In this document: positions 55,136-64,000 of the stretch, piece by piece
Layout of the letters: every line of letters starts with the position of its first letter
Position numbering within the stretch: position 1 is the first letter of the stretch
Assembly: GCA_003056245.1 (NCBI GenBank)
Contig: MVDH01000003.1
Coordinates: forward strand, 392,187-456,186
Direction of reading: 5' to 3'
From: Cellvibrio sp. 79
GTDB lineage: Bacteria; Pseudomonadota; Gammaproteobacteria; Pseudomonadales; Cellvibrionaceae
DNA length: 64,000 nt
Translations under genes and position numbers: made by a program
The notes under the pieces: generated by a model
What the model saw: the letters and a program-made list of their open reading frames with translations, nothing else
Told to the model about the DNA's origin: nothing
Databases searched by the model: none

Positions 55136-56076
55136 TTTTTATTAATCCCTTTCAACAAGGAGAGTATTAACAATTTAATTGCCTTCAAATTAAATTCGTA
55201 CTTTAAACTAAGTAATGCATTTTCTCGCTGATTCTTGTTATCTCCTTTCTGCTGGTATCCATAAGCGAGTGTTGCATAATCACGTGAAATTTGAAGAGAC
55301 AACTCTTTCTTTAGTGCCAGGCTGTTAACCCGGCCCATAACTGTTTTCAAAGCTTGAATTTTGCTAGGCCCGCGGCGAACAAACCCCTGGTTACTAATGC
55401 TTCCTGGGAGAATTCTGTACTGATGCAGCACTTCATTTAGAAAGACAAAATTATGTTTCAGCGAAAATAACATCCAGAACAGACGATCATCGGAATTTTT
55501 AAGTGCTTCATCGAACCTGTCTGATATCTGCAACGAATTTTTTCTTAATACAACTCCGGAAGTCCCGACAAAATTTACTTTAATCAGTGCAGGATTAACC
55601 TTATCAGCGGGCAAATAACAATAATCGACCGATCTTCCATCTGTTAAATTCCACAAGGTATCGTACTCGTGTAAAAAGTTTTCTTTCAACACATGACCTG
55701 ATTCGTCAATCGTTGAAAAATTGGTAAACAATAAATCTGCATTAGGAAACCGTTCTAAACATTCTATTGATCGGCTGATCTTTCCTTCAAGCATCAAATC
55801 ATCAGCGTCAAAAATAAAAATAAATTCGCCCTTAGCGTGTGAAATACCAACATTTCTGGGCTTCGCTGGGCCACCGCTGTTAGGTTGCGCCACATATTTA
55901 ACCCGCTCATCCAACAAACCAATTGCCTTAACTTTTTCTTCCGTGGAGTCAGTTGATCCATCATTAATAACAATTATTTCAAAATCTGAAAAATCCTGGC
56001 TTAAAATCGAATTAATTGTGCTTTCAATAAATTTCTCTGCATTGTAAGCAGGAACAATAATACTTGCCTTACACAT
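55132..56076 (-). CDS. Glycosyltransferase family 2, tandem paralogue 1
   Basis: 314 residues: ASIIVPAYNAEKFIESTINSILSQDF, IVINDGSTDSTEEKV, FIFDADDLMLEGKI (DxD), NSDDRLFWMLFSLKHN. Clearly paralogous over its whole length to the gene just upstream (shared RGPSKIQAL/KGPNKISAL, DRFDEALKNSDDRLFW/DRFDESLKNADDRLFW), indicating tandem duplication and divergence. Overlaps the acyltransferase gene by four bases. Confidence 0.9.
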   Translation of the reverse strand: MCKASIIVPAYNAEKFIESTINSILSQDFSDFEIIVINDGSTDSTEEKVKAIGLLDERVKYVAQPNSGGPAKPRNVGISHAKGEFIFIFDADDLMLEGKISRSIECLERFPNADLLFTNFSTIDESGHVLKENFLHEYDTLWNLTDGRSVDYCYLPADKVNPALIKVNFVGTSGVVLRKNSLQISDRFDEALKNSDDRLFWMLFSLKHNFVFLNEVLHQYRILPGSISNQGFVRRGPSKIQALKTVMGRVNSLALKKELSLQISRDYATLAYGYQQKGDNKNQRENALLSLKYEFNLKAIKLLILSLLKGINKK

Positions 56077-56082
56077 AAGACA

Positions 56083-57018
56083 TCACACCCTGTAAAGCCA
56101 TGAAGAGATAAACAGCTTAACTGCCTTATAGTTCGGGCAATGATGAATGCTTTTTATTGCATACAACCGTTGTAATTTTGCATCTCTTTTATTCTTGGAT
56201 TCCCTGGACATTGCCAGGTAATTATTTGAAATCTCTTTATCTAATAAGGCAACGAGCGTCGTTTCGGAACAATATGCTTTAGCTTTTTCTAACGCTGATA
56301 TTTTATTAGGCCCCTTCTTCAACATCCCCTGCCCTGTAATTCCGGAATTAACTACACGATAATCATGAAGAATCACATTTAAAAAAATACCATTATGTTT
56401 AGATGAAAATTTAAGCCAGAAAAGTCTATCGTCGGCATTCTTCAAACTTTCATCAAATCGGTCAGATTCGGTGAGCACGGCTGATCGCAACATTACACTG
56501 GATGTACCGATAAAATTACTTTTCACAACTGCAGGAAACAAGTCGTTTGCCTTAATGAAATAAGCTTTATTATCTATCTCTTGGGTTTTAATCAAATTGG
56601 CCAGCGTAAAGTATTCTTTTAAGTAGTCCGGCCGTAACGTGTTATTATTTTCATCAATAAGGGAAAATCGCGTAAACAAAATATCTGCATCGGCATGCTG
56701 TTCCATTGCTTGAACGGATAGTTCTATTTTTCTAATTCGCATCAAATCATCCGAATCAAAAATAAATATATATTCTCCAGTAGCCTCGCTGATACCTTTA
56801 TTTCTAGCTTTGGACGGCCCACCATGATTTTCCTGATGAAAATATTTTATTCTCTCATCATGGAAAGATTTGATAACTGATTGAGTGTCATCTATTGAGC
56901 CATCATCTACAATTAACAACTCAAAATTTGAATAAGTTTGCGCCAAAATCGAGCTTATTGTTTGACCGATCAATCCCCCACAATTATATGCGGGCATAAT
57001 AATGCTAACTTTTTTCAT
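56083..57018 (-). CDS. Glycosyltransferase family 2, tandem paralogue 2
   Basis: 311 residues: VSIIMPAYNCGGLIGQTISSILAQTY, LIVDDGSIDDT, FIFDSDDLMRIRKI, NADDRLFWLKFSSKHN. Same architecture as the downstream paralogue, six bases away. Probably adds a related sugar or linkage in the same repeat unit. Confidence 0.9.
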   Translation of the reverse strand: MKKVSIIMPAYNCGGLIGQTISSILAQTYSNFELLIVDDGSIDDTQSVIKSFHDERIKYFHQENHGGPSKARNKGISEATGEYIFIFDSDDLMRIRKIELSVQAMEQHADADILFTRFSLIDENNNTLRPDYLKEYFTLANLIKTQEIDNKAYFIKANDLFPAVVKSNFIGTSSVMLRSAVLTESDRFDESLKNADDRLFWLKFSSKHNGIFLNVILHDYRVVNSGITGQGMLKKGPNKISALEKAKAYCSETTLVALLDKEISNNYLAMSRESKNKRDAKLQRLYAIKSIHHCPNYKAVKLFISSWLYRV

Positions 57019-57039
57019 GGTTTTTACGTTATCTTCAAT

Positions 57040-58554
57040 CTAGCGTCTTATAGCAGACAATAATTTATTTGATAAAAATTTTGCTTCTTGATAGTTATAT
57101 AAAGAAAATACAGCTATCACAACAAATAACACCTCAACGGCAGAAGCTTTAAGAATCAACTCTTTGTACCCATCACTCGCATCTAAATAAGATCGCACTT
57201 GAACAGCAAAAACAACGCATATCACTAGAAAAGCAGTTAGTCTTATTAGCAAATTTTTCCAATTAATACCGACAAACCTCGCAGCATATGCACTAATTAC
57301 AAAAACCCGACCAACAACTAACGGAACTGCGATTGCGATAGCTGCGCCTGTTAATTGAAATTTCGGGATTAATATTACACTGAGTATCGCAGCAAAGACG
57401 GTTTCCATAATTGATACTTTTGCCGTTATATCGTGCCGTTTAACCGTTAATAACAAACTACCAAATGGGTAAGTCATAAAGCTGATTAATCTACCGCAAC
57501 CAATAATCACAAGGCAAACATACGCCGTCTCTACCTCAAACTCTTTGCCCATCCATATACGGATAAAATCATCGCCAAATACGTAAAATCCAACAGCAAT
57601 TGCTGCGCCCATTATCACATTGATCTTGAGGAAAAGTTCTACCGCAAAGGACAACTTCTTATGGTCGTTAAGCGCATGGTATTTTGCATACAAAGGGCTG
57701 GACATCCCTGTAGCCTGCACCAGAAATTGAACAGCGTATTCAACAAGCCTTACCGCTACGTAATAAATGGTAACCGTAGAAAGCGTTGTAAAATAAGCAA
57801 TAAACCATATGTCCATTTTTCCCTTTAACAACGCATTTAAATCATTTACAAAAACCCACTTGCTAAAATGAAATAACTCTTTTGCCGTATTTTTTTCGAA
57901 GAACTGAGTAGAAAATTGCAATTCCTTGAAAAGCTTTGTGCAGTAATACACATAAAACAAAGTACTGATGATACTTGTAGCAAAGACAACTAAAGACATA
58001 GCCACCAGGCCGTAACCCGATGTAATAACTAGATAAATGAGGATTGCATCCGCTATTGTTTTCAATAGACCAACAACAGCAATGGTATCAAAACGCATGT
58101 ACGCGCTAATAACACCCGGAAATGCTTTAGCCGGAAATTCAAATGCTAGCGAGATACCGCTAATAATTAAGAGAATTTTTACTAACTCAATATCATCTAC
58201 GTTTTCAACAAAATGGGCCACACCAAAATTTGCAGCAATAAAACTACAGAGCACTACCACCAAGCCTAAAATGGAATAAATAACCAATGAGGTAATTATT
58301 ATCCGGTTAGCACCTTCGTAATCTTTCTGGTGAATATAACGTGCCACATAGCGAGTAACAGCTTGGGAAAATCCCAGATCCAATAAATAATAGGACGCGA
58401 CAACACTTCCAATCGTGATCCATAATCCATATAAATGAGTGCCCAATCCATTCAATAGAAAAGGCATCATCAAAAAGCCAATGATTATGCCTACAAAGGT
58501 TTTAATAACTCTAAGCGTTGCGCCCCGCAACATTAATTTAGATGTTGATGCCAT
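57040..58554 (-). CDS. Wzx-type polysaccharide flippase (MATE/MOP superfamily)
   Basis: 504 residues, about 14 membrane helices. MLRGATLRVIKTFVGIIIGFLMMPFLLNGLG, YLLDLGFSQAVTRYVARYI, and AIAIAVPLVVGRVFV are typical of Wzx/PST exporters that flip undecaprenyl-linked repeat units across the inner membrane. Placed between the acyltransferase gene upstream and the glycosyltransferases. The 85-base gap before it holds a GCTGCA/TGCAGC hairpin at 58579-58597. Confidence 0.9.
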   Translation of the reverse strand: MASTSKLMLRGATLRVIKTFVGIIIGFLMMPFLLNGLGTHLYGLWITIGSVVASYYLLDLGFSQAVTRYVARYIHQKDYEGANRIIITSLVIYSILGLVVVLCSFIAANFGVAHFVENVDDIELVKILLIISGISLAFEFPAKAFPGVISAYMRFDTIAVVGLLKTIADAILIYLVITSGYGLVAMSLVVFATSIISTLFYVYYCTKLFKELQFSTQFFEKNTAKELFHFSKWVFVNDLNALLKGKMDIWFIAYFTTLSTVTIYYVAVRLVEYAVQFLVQATGMSSPLYAKYHALNDHKKLSFAVELFLKINVIMGAAIAVGFYVFGDDFIRIWMGKEFEVETAYVCLVIIGCGRLISFMTYPFGSLLLTVKRHDITAKVSIMETVFAAILSVILIPKFQLTGAAIAIAVPLVVGRVFVISAYAARFVGINWKNLLIRLTAFLVICVVFAVQVRSYLDASDGYKELILKASAVEVLFVVIAVFSLYNYQEAKFLSNKLLSAIRR

Positions 58555-58639
58555 AGTTTATGATAGAGAAATAGATACGCTGCAAGTGTTATGCAGCATT
58601 TGGAATTGTTACTCTGAAGTTTTCTGCGAAAAATGGTAA

Positions 58640-59638
58640 TTAATTTTTCCCGTAAATCTTATAGAGACCCTTAAGCCAACCTTGCGCTAAGCAATATGTC
58701 TTTAATGATGTAGATTCCGTTGCAATTTTTTCCTTATAGTTGGAATGTTTTCCCATACCTGCCAATAAGTCGTAGCCTTGGCCATTTTCAAGTGCATGTT
58801 GAATAGCAAACCCTAAATGCAATGAACCTAAGGCGAGCTGGCCATAGCGCCCTTCCGCGTATCCGGATTGCAAGTTATATCGAACTCCTTGCCAGACGAT
58901 ATCAAATAGCACTGATACTATTTCACCGTCAACCTGCATTAACTGCATTACAGGAGTCCCGCCTTCGGAGCGAATTCGATCAACAAACAAGGAGAAAAAA
59001 TCCATTGATTGGGGGGAATAACATGGCCGCCCCCAACGCAACTGATGAAATTGATTGAGAATCCCAAAACAATCAGCGGAAGACGTTAGTTCGTTGAGCT
59101 CCAGCTTTCCTTGTTCTACCAATTTCGTACGGCGATTAAAGTATTTTGCCCTGATCGACGAACTCAGCTGCTTCTTATATGACTCAAAATTTGTAGCGCC
59201 AATACGGTATGCAGCTTCTGATTTACTCACAACTACTGTGAAGCCCTGAACTCCTGATAAAACAGCCAACGCCTGTTCGAAATCATGCTCAGCACAAAAA
59301 TCTGTTAGCACCCACTGACTCCAGGAAAATCTGGATATCTCCTTTACTAAAGCGTCCATCCCTCCGAATAACTGAAGAAAAGAGTTCAGATTATTGTATT
59401 CACCGCGCGGCGGATTGAAGTTCGCATGCCCATATCCGGCAATAACCAAACTCCTGATCGGCAAAACTCCTTTTAGTGGGTGCCTGATGAGATACATCAT
59501 TTCCAATGCATCTCCACGGCCACCAAGATCAATCAACTGTATACGCGGGCTATTGCCCCAAACATCTACCCAGGACTCTACCCATGCGCGCGTTCTGAAT
59601 AGGCTGCCGGAGGCCGATAAAACACTTTTGCTTTCCAA
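58640..59638 (-). CDS. CelD/BcsL-type GNAT acyltransferase (FemAB-like)
   Basis: 332 residues. The central Acetyltransf_6 region has SYKKQLSSSIRAKYFNRRTKLVEQG, FHQLRWGRP, VMQLMQVDGEIVSVLFDIVW and YNLQSGYAEGRYGQLALGSLHLGFAI. Related proteins sit in cellulose and PEP-CTERM clusters (FemAB-like) and may transfer acyl or amino-acyl groups to precursors; the substrate is unknown. It begins four bases after the prsT stop, so it belongs to the same transcript. Confidence 0.82.
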   Translation of the reverse strand: MESKSVLSASGSLFRTRAWVESWVDVWGNSPRIQLIDLGGRGDALEMMYLIRHPLKGVLPIRSLVIAGYGHANFNPPRGEYNNLNSFLQLFGGMDALVKEISRFSWSQWVLTDFCAEHDFEQALAVLSGVQGFTVVVSKSEAAYRIGATNFESYKKQLSSSIRAKYFNRRTKLVEQGKLELNELTSSADCFGILNQFHQLRWGRPCYSPQSMDFFSLFVDRIRSEGGTPVMQLMQVDGEIVSVLFDIVWQGVRYNLQSGYAEGRYGQLALGSLHLGFAIQHALENGQGYDLLAGMGKHSNYKEKIATESTSLKTYCLAQGWLKGLYKIYGKN

Positions 59639-59642
59639 TATA

Positions 59643-62264
59643 CTATTTGCGCTTTTGCGCCTCTTTTACGTGATCAAGAATTTCTTTGTTGTCCGGTGCA
59701 GCAGCAGCAGCGCGCTGCAGATACTCAAGCCCCTCGGCCACTTTTCCTTTTTCAACAAGAATCCAGCCATAAGTATCCAAAACTGCTGAGCTGTTTGGTG
59801 CTAGTTCATAAGCTCGTTTGGCAATATCCTCCGCACGCTCATCCTTTTTCTCGTAATACATCCAGGCAAGATTGTTAAGCGCAGCGGGCATTTTCGGAGC
59901 AAGCTCAACTGTTTTTTCATACCACTTCAAAGCCTCTTCCTGATTATTAGCCTGCTGGGCACTGATGGCATTCACCAAGGTTGCACGATAGCTTTTGGGT
60001 AATTTCTCCGACCACTCCTTACCAAATGCATTCATTAGATCCGTCTTCTTTTGCGTTTGATATATGCCGTATATTGCCTCCGCCACTTGTTCCAATGGTT
60101 TTATACCCCAGGAAGTTCTATATAGGGTCAATGCATCATCTGTTTTATTTTCCGCTATGCGGATGCTGGCTTGTAAGTAAAGTCGCTCCGCTTCATTGCT
60201 ATCACTTTTAACAAATTGATCGAGGAGTTTTTGCGCCTCGGCAATATTGTTATCCGATAACTCCACTTCAATTAAATTGTTAAGGAAGCCAGCATTTTCA
60301 GGGAATAACTTTACTGCGCGCAAAAAACTGGCTCGCGCTTCAGCTAATTTTTTATCTTTGCGTAACATTACGCCCTGTGTTTGATACAACCGCGCGGCGA
60401 TTTGTTTGACATTCGCCGCTTCATTGCTGCGAGTTAATGCCTGCTCAATGTGCACAATAGATTTATCAATTTGATTATTCTGCAGCTCAAGTTGCGAGAG
60501 AAGTAAGGAAGGTTGCCACGCAGACGTATCAGCTTCTAACTTGCGGAGAAATTCCAATGCCGCATCCTGGCGATTCAATTTTTGCATCGCTGCCAACCAC
60601 CGACCATAAGCAGCTGTCATACCCGGATCAGACTCAATCGCCATTTGCCAACTGGTCACCGCTTTCTGTGGTTGCTCCTGTATTTCATAAACTTGAGCTA
60701 ACCCAGAGTATGCCAATTGTCTCTCAGGATTATTTTTAGCTGCTGCAGCAAGCTCAAACGCTTTTTGCGCGGCGGGATAATCTTTCTCCTCGATGTTATA
60801 CCATCCCTCAATAAAATCCCCACGCGGATTCGCCGGGAATTTTTGTTTAAAATCTGCCACCTCTTGCTTTACTCGCTCAGCAGCGCCGTTATCAAATAAT
60901 AATTTGAAATAGGTTTGCTGGATCACCAGATCCAATGGCTGTTCTTGATACGCTTTTTGCAGTTGGGCAATCGCTTGTTCGGTTTGCTCCAGGGCAATAT
61001 ATCTTTTTGCCAGTGCAATCCTGATTCTTTGCTGTGCAGGATTTAATGCAAGGCTTTTTTCCAGCGCCTTGGCCCCCTCAAGACTTTTTTGATCCTGATC
61101 CAGCAAAGCCAAGCCATAAGTTGCAAGAATTGCCGCATTGCCAGGCTGGTTCTCTGATGCTTTCTTTAGCAAACTTACCGCATCACCCATTTGATTATTA
61201 CGATACTTCACCAGCGCAGCCGCCTGGATAATCGTGGGGTTTGCAGTCTCTGGATCGATAAATTCGTCAAATAATGATGAAGCTTTATCATCAGCACCTT
61301 TACGAAACTCCACCATGCCCAATAAAGTCGCGGTGTTTTTATCATTGGGAAATTGCTCACGCAACTCACGTAAAATATTTTCTGCTTCCGTCAGCTTTCC
61401 TTGTTGGAATAATTCCATCGCTTCATTAAAGCGCTGCTGTGCTGCATTACTATCAGGATTAGCTTCAGCGATCACTTTTTGATACGTGTAGGCTTCACTG
61501 GTCCGCCCTAGCTGAATAAGTGTTTCAGTCAAAAGGGTAAGCACACTAAGACGTTGGCTGGTAATGATATCGGTCTTTGGTAGCAACCCTAATGCCTTGG
61601 TCAAATGGGTCTCGGCAACATCCAGTTTACGATTGAATGCGTTAACGTTTCCAAGCATCTGTAATAAATCAACGTTATCCGGCGCCGCTTGCAAAGCGGC
61701 ATTTAGCGTCTCCAAGGGCTCTTCTGATTTCCCCTGCGCAAGCGCGGCCGTTGCGGTTACGATGGCAATATCAACTGCATTTGCATTTAACTGTTTGAGA
61801 TCAGCCAAATGTTTTTCAGCTTCATCATTTTCTCCAAGATAAATACTGGATAACGCAGCAATTTTAGCCTGGCGAATTTTTTCTTCCGGCGCAGTAGCAG
61901 GGTGTTCAGCGATCACGTTGAGTGCTGAACGATATTTCTTACCATTGAGGTAAGCCTGTGCCAATTCTGTTGACACTGCAGGTAATGCTTCCAGTTTAGG
62001 TTCCAGCAATTTATATACCGCGGAGCTAACGCCTAGCTCATTATAAATACCTGCAAGTAGCGTATAACCTTCTGCGTTGTCAGGCTGAAGCTGGATAATA
62101 TTTCTAGCCTCAAGCATTGCTGCTTTTAGTTGCCCTTGTTGTTTATACGTTTTGGTAGACGTAGCATGGCGAGCAGCATCAACCGCAACTTCTTCTTTTT
62201 TATCGCTACACGCAACCACTAATAGAGATGACAATAGCAGCATTGTTGTTAACGACTTCTTCAT
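59643..62264 (-). CDS. prsT: PEP-CTERM system TPR-repeat lipoprotein PrsT
   Basis: 873 residues from ATG 62264, with GGGAG five bases upstream; the open frame begins six codons earlier at a TTG. Lipobox LLVVACSD (Cys19). Almost the entire chain is tetratricopeptide repeats (LQPDNAEGYTLLAGIYNELG, FPENAGFLNNLIEVEL, LNNLAWMYYEKKDERAEDIA, LDTYGWILVEKGKVAEGLEYLQRA). Length and layout match PrsT, linked to exosortase-A loci. Envelope-anchored scaffold; the exact role in export or sorting is not known. Confidence 0.92.
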   Translation of the reverse strand: MKKSLTTMLLLSSLLVVACSDKKEEVAVDAARHATSTKTYKQQGQLKAAMLEARNIIQLQPDNAEGYTLLAGIYNELGVSSAVYKLLEPKLEALPAVSTELAQAYLNGKKYRSALNVIAEHPATAPEEKIRQAKIAALSSIYLGENDEAEKHLADLKQLNANAVDIAIVTATAALAQGKSEEPLETLNAALQAAPDNVDLLQMLGNVNAFNRKLDVAETHLTKALGLLPKTDIITSQRLSVLTLLTETLIQLGRTSEAYTYQKVIAEANPDSNAAQQRFNEAMELFQQGKLTEAENILRELREQFPNDKNTATLLGMVEFRKGADDKASSLFDEFIDPETANPTIIQAAALVKYRNNQMGDAVSLLKKASENQPGNAAILATYGLALLDQDQKSLEGAKALEKSLALNPAQQRIRIALAKRYIALEQTEQAIAQLQKAYQEQPLDLVIQQTYFKLLFDNGAAERVKQEVADFKQKFPANPRGDFIEGWYNIEEKDYPAAQKAFELAAAAKNNPERQLAYSGLAQVYEIQEQPQKAVTSWQMAIESDPGMTAAYGRWLAAMQKLNRQDAALEFLRKLEADTSAWQPSLLLSQLELQNNQIDKSIVHIEQALTRSNEAANVKQIAARLYQTQGVMLRKDKKLAEARASFLRAVKLFPENAGFLNNLIEVELSDNNIAEAQKLLDQFVKSDSNEAERLYLQASIRIAENKTDDALTLYRTSWGIKPLEQVAEAIYGIYQTQKKTDLMNAFGKEWSEKLPKSYRATLVNAISAQQANNQEEALKWYEKTVELAPKMPAALNNLAWMYYEKKDERAEDIAKRAYELAPNSSAVLDTYGWILVEKGKVAEGLEYLQRAAAAAPDNKEILDHVKEAQKRK

Positions 62265-62366
62265 GGGAGCTCCCAATTTCAATATGTAATTTAATTTATC
62301 TGTTCCGGTACTAAATACACCAGATAACTCTTTTTGTTTTACGACAATAATTTTTCAGGTGATTAT

Positions 62367-63647
62367 CTAGAATGAATAAGTCACTGAAGCACCAATAAAC
62401 TCTTCGATGTAAGTTCGCTGGTTGCTATTCGAATCGCGATCTTCTCTTTCATAAAATGCACTAAAGCCCAAGCTCTCGGTAAATTTAAACTCATACTCAA
62501 CCGCTTGTGTCTGGTAAGTGTAATTCCTGCCTTCCAGCGAACCGGAAAACTCCTGTTTCATATCACTGATACGATAGGAAAGTCGGCTTTTCTTGGTAAA
62601 CGCATACGCAAAGGTGAAAGCCGCTCCTTGCTGACGACCTTCATCACCCAACACCAGATAATCATCGGAGTTTTGATACAGCGATATGTCAGTACTGCAT
62701 TTATTACAAATAAATTCTGTGCTCCAGGACAGTTCAGTATTAGTCCTTTCAATCTGGTCTACTCGATGCGCACCATCGCTAGTCGGGTTTTGGTTGACGG
62801 ACTGAACATTCCCTCCCCCCATCGATGAATCAGTAATACTTCTTCCGGAAATTAATTTAAATGAATGAAGAGGCGCTTTATAGCTGGCATCAAATGAATA
62901 TGTTGAACCGCTATAATCCCCACCAATTTCACGCTCACTTTTGTTGTAACCAACCATTAACGAATATGACAACTTACGCAAACCTGTCGAATAAACAACG
63001 GCATAATTGGTATAGCGATAATCAGCGAATTCAAAATTATCAAAACTTATGTCAGATTGCTGCGCCAGAAACCTGATATCGTTGACTCGTGAAATGGTAT
63101 GCAACCAACTCAGCTCACCCTGTGTGCGGGTGGAATTATTAAGCTCATTTTTTGCATACTCTATCTGGCTATGATCAGCCGAGAGCGATAGCAAATCTGC
63201 ATCGGTTATTCTTTTTCTAATACGAGGAATAACACTCACTATCTCGCGCTCATCCTGGTTGGTTGTAACATTCAAATCATCAGGCGCAGATAATAATGTA
63301 CGCTGCGAGTGTTTTACCTGCAGATCAATCGGGCTCGACAATGAGCCCAGTAACATCGAAGAGGAACCATCCAGGAAACGCCGATCTTCCTGTGAATTTT
63401 TTGCAAAGCGCTTGTCTTGGCCGGTGTATTCTGCCGTAGCACTTAAATATTGATTATTGTATCCGCCCGCCAAACCCGCTTCGTAAGTATCCTGCCGCTC
63501 GCTTAAAAAGTTGCTTGCTGATTTGAACGCATTATCCGATTCCCCGGAAGATATAGAGATATGGCCACCAAGCTCCTGGGCTGCAACACCACTCGAGATG
63601 ATACCCAACAAAATCCCCGCCGGGCTAGTTCGCAGAAAATGTTTCAT
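62367..63647 (-). CDS. PEP-CTERM system-associated outer-membrane beta-barrel (TIGR03016-like)
   Basis: 426 residues from ATG 63647. The signal peptide is cleaved near GVAA|QELG. The remainder alternates beta strands with aromatic ends (YLSATAEYTG, YTNYAVVYSTGLRKLSYSLMVGYNKSE, AFTFAYAFTKKSRLSYRISD) and finishes FIGASVTYSF, the terminal-Phe signature of outer-membrane barrels. Proteins of this size next to the tyrosine autokinase and prsT are the TIGR03016 group. May help pass polymer or sorted protein across the outer membrane. Confidence 0.82.
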   Translation of the reverse strand: MKHFLRTSPAGILLGIISSGVAAQELGGHISISSGESDNAFKSASNFLSERQDTYEAGLAGGYNNQYLSATAEYTGQDKRFAKNSQEDRRFLDGSSSMLLGSLSSPIDLQVKHSQRTLLSAPDDLNVTTNQDEREIVSVIPRIRKRITDADLLSLSADHSQIEYAKNELNNSTRTQGELSWLHTISRVNDIRFLAQQSDISFDNFEFADYRYTNYAVVYSTGLRKLSYSLMVGYNKSEREIGGDYSGSTYSFDASYKAPLHSFKLISGRSITDSSMGGGNVQSVNQNPTSDGAHRVDQIERTNTELSWSTEFICNKCSTDISLYQNSDDYLVLGDEGRQQGAAFTFAYAFTKKSRLSYRISDMKQEFSGSLEGRNYTYQTQAVEYEFKFTESLGFSAFYEREDRDSNSNQRTYIEEFIGASVTYSF

Positions 63648-63665
63648 ATCCCATAGCAACCCTTA

Positions 63666-64000
63666 TCAACTGTTAAATACCAAGCCGGCAAATTTATCTT
63701 TTCCAACTGCATCAACCGCAGCTAATACTTCGTCGGTAACAGCTTTACCAAAGGGCACCACTAAAAGTGCGTGATCGCAATAACGAGCCAAAATTCGCGC
63801 CTCTGTTGAATGTTGGACTGAGGGAGCATCCAACACAATAAAGCGATCCGGATAGCGCGACTTGATTTCTGCAACAAAAACTTCCATCCGTTTGGAGTTA
63901 AAAAATTCCGCAGCAGATTCGCTCGAACCACCGGAAGGAATAACACGCAATCGCTCAATACCGCTGGGGTAAATGATTTTTTTTAAGGGCACTGTGTAAT
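63666..64000 (-). CDS. XrtA-associated tyrosine autokinase, C-terminal part
   Basis: The open frame continues through the right edge, so only the last ~110 codons are visible. PDRFIVLDAPSV is the Walker B region of bacterial tyrosine kinases (CpsD/Wzc/BY-kinase), followed by EARILARYCDHALLVVPFGKAVTDEVLAAVDAV. The Walker A motif must lie outside. The PEP-CTERM subgroup (TIGR03018) usually accompanies the chain-length determinant gene, expected further right. Phosphorylation normally controls polymer length. The end shows no tyrosine cluster. Confidence 0.85.
   Translation of the reverse strand, partial: YTVPLKKIIYPSGIERLRVIPSGGSSESAAEFFNSKRMEVFVAEIKSRYPDRFIVLDAPSVQHSTEARILARYCDHALLVVPFGKAVTDEVLAAVDAVGKDKFAGLVFNS

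Noticed and set aside
58579-58597. GCTGCA/TGCAGC hairpin, considered as an integron attC site or terminator
   Set aside because: Lacks the attC core sequences and has no T-run; left as an unassigned small hairpin.

Overview
The window reads as chromosome from a plant-polysaccharide-degrading gammaproteobacterium close to Cellvibrio (Cellvibrionaceae). The grounds are secreted enzymes with serine-rich linkers joined to CBM10 and CBM6 modules, Pseudomonas-like blocks (hemCDXY; sutA, glnK/amtB, ubiK, comM; rep beside a cytochrome c5 gene), and a PEP-CTERM/exosortase exopolysaccharide locus. No rRNA, tRNA, CRISPR array or insertion sequence was seen. The genus is an inference from gene content.

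Left part (1-18,500): tamB (cut by the edge) and tamA run leftward. They are divergent from rlmJ, a small membrane protein gene, a DUF486 gene and a GGDEF-EAL c-di-GMP enzyme. Then come a secreted CE1-type esterase with two CBM10 modules, a VapBC toxin-antitoxin pair, a GNAT acetyltransferase, a MATE exporter, a DUF418 membrane protein, pbpC, and the haem genes hemC-hemD-hemX-hemY.

Middle (18,486-34,400): a sodium:solute symporter, the RNA-polymerase-binding regulator gene sutA, and a nitrogen block in the order PII-Amt-Amt-PII with a candidate sigma-54 promoter. Next are ubiK and comM, a REC-GGDEF-EAL protein whose EAL domain looks damaged, rep helicase, a secreted GH5 glycosidase with two CBM6 modules, and a cytochrome c5.

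Right part (34,628-64,000): an exosortase-A type surface-sorting and exopolysaccharide locus in several transcription units. The two-component pair prsK-prsR (prsR is a sigma-54 activator) is followed by a lipoprotein with fibronectin-like domains. A PEP-CTERM substrate gene follows, preceded by a near-consensus sigma-54 promoter, and then the exosortase. A rightward operon carries glycosyltransferases, a CapK-like adenylate-forming enzyme and a polysaccharide deacetylase. It meets head-on, with overlapping 3' ends, an O-antigen-ligase-type polymerase gene. A leftward operon from the right edge encodes the tyrosine autokinase (partial), an outer-membrane barrel, the PrsT TPR lipoprotein, a CelD/BcsL-type acyltransferase, a Wzx-type flippase, two paralogous GT2 enzymes and two acyltransferase-3 proteins. 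Together these would build, decorate, flip and polymerise a surface polysaccharide, while PrsK/PrsR switch on the sorted protein. Export porin and chain-length genes are not in the window and probably lie beyond the right edge. The glycosyltransferase section is visibly AT-richer than the flanking housekeeping genes.
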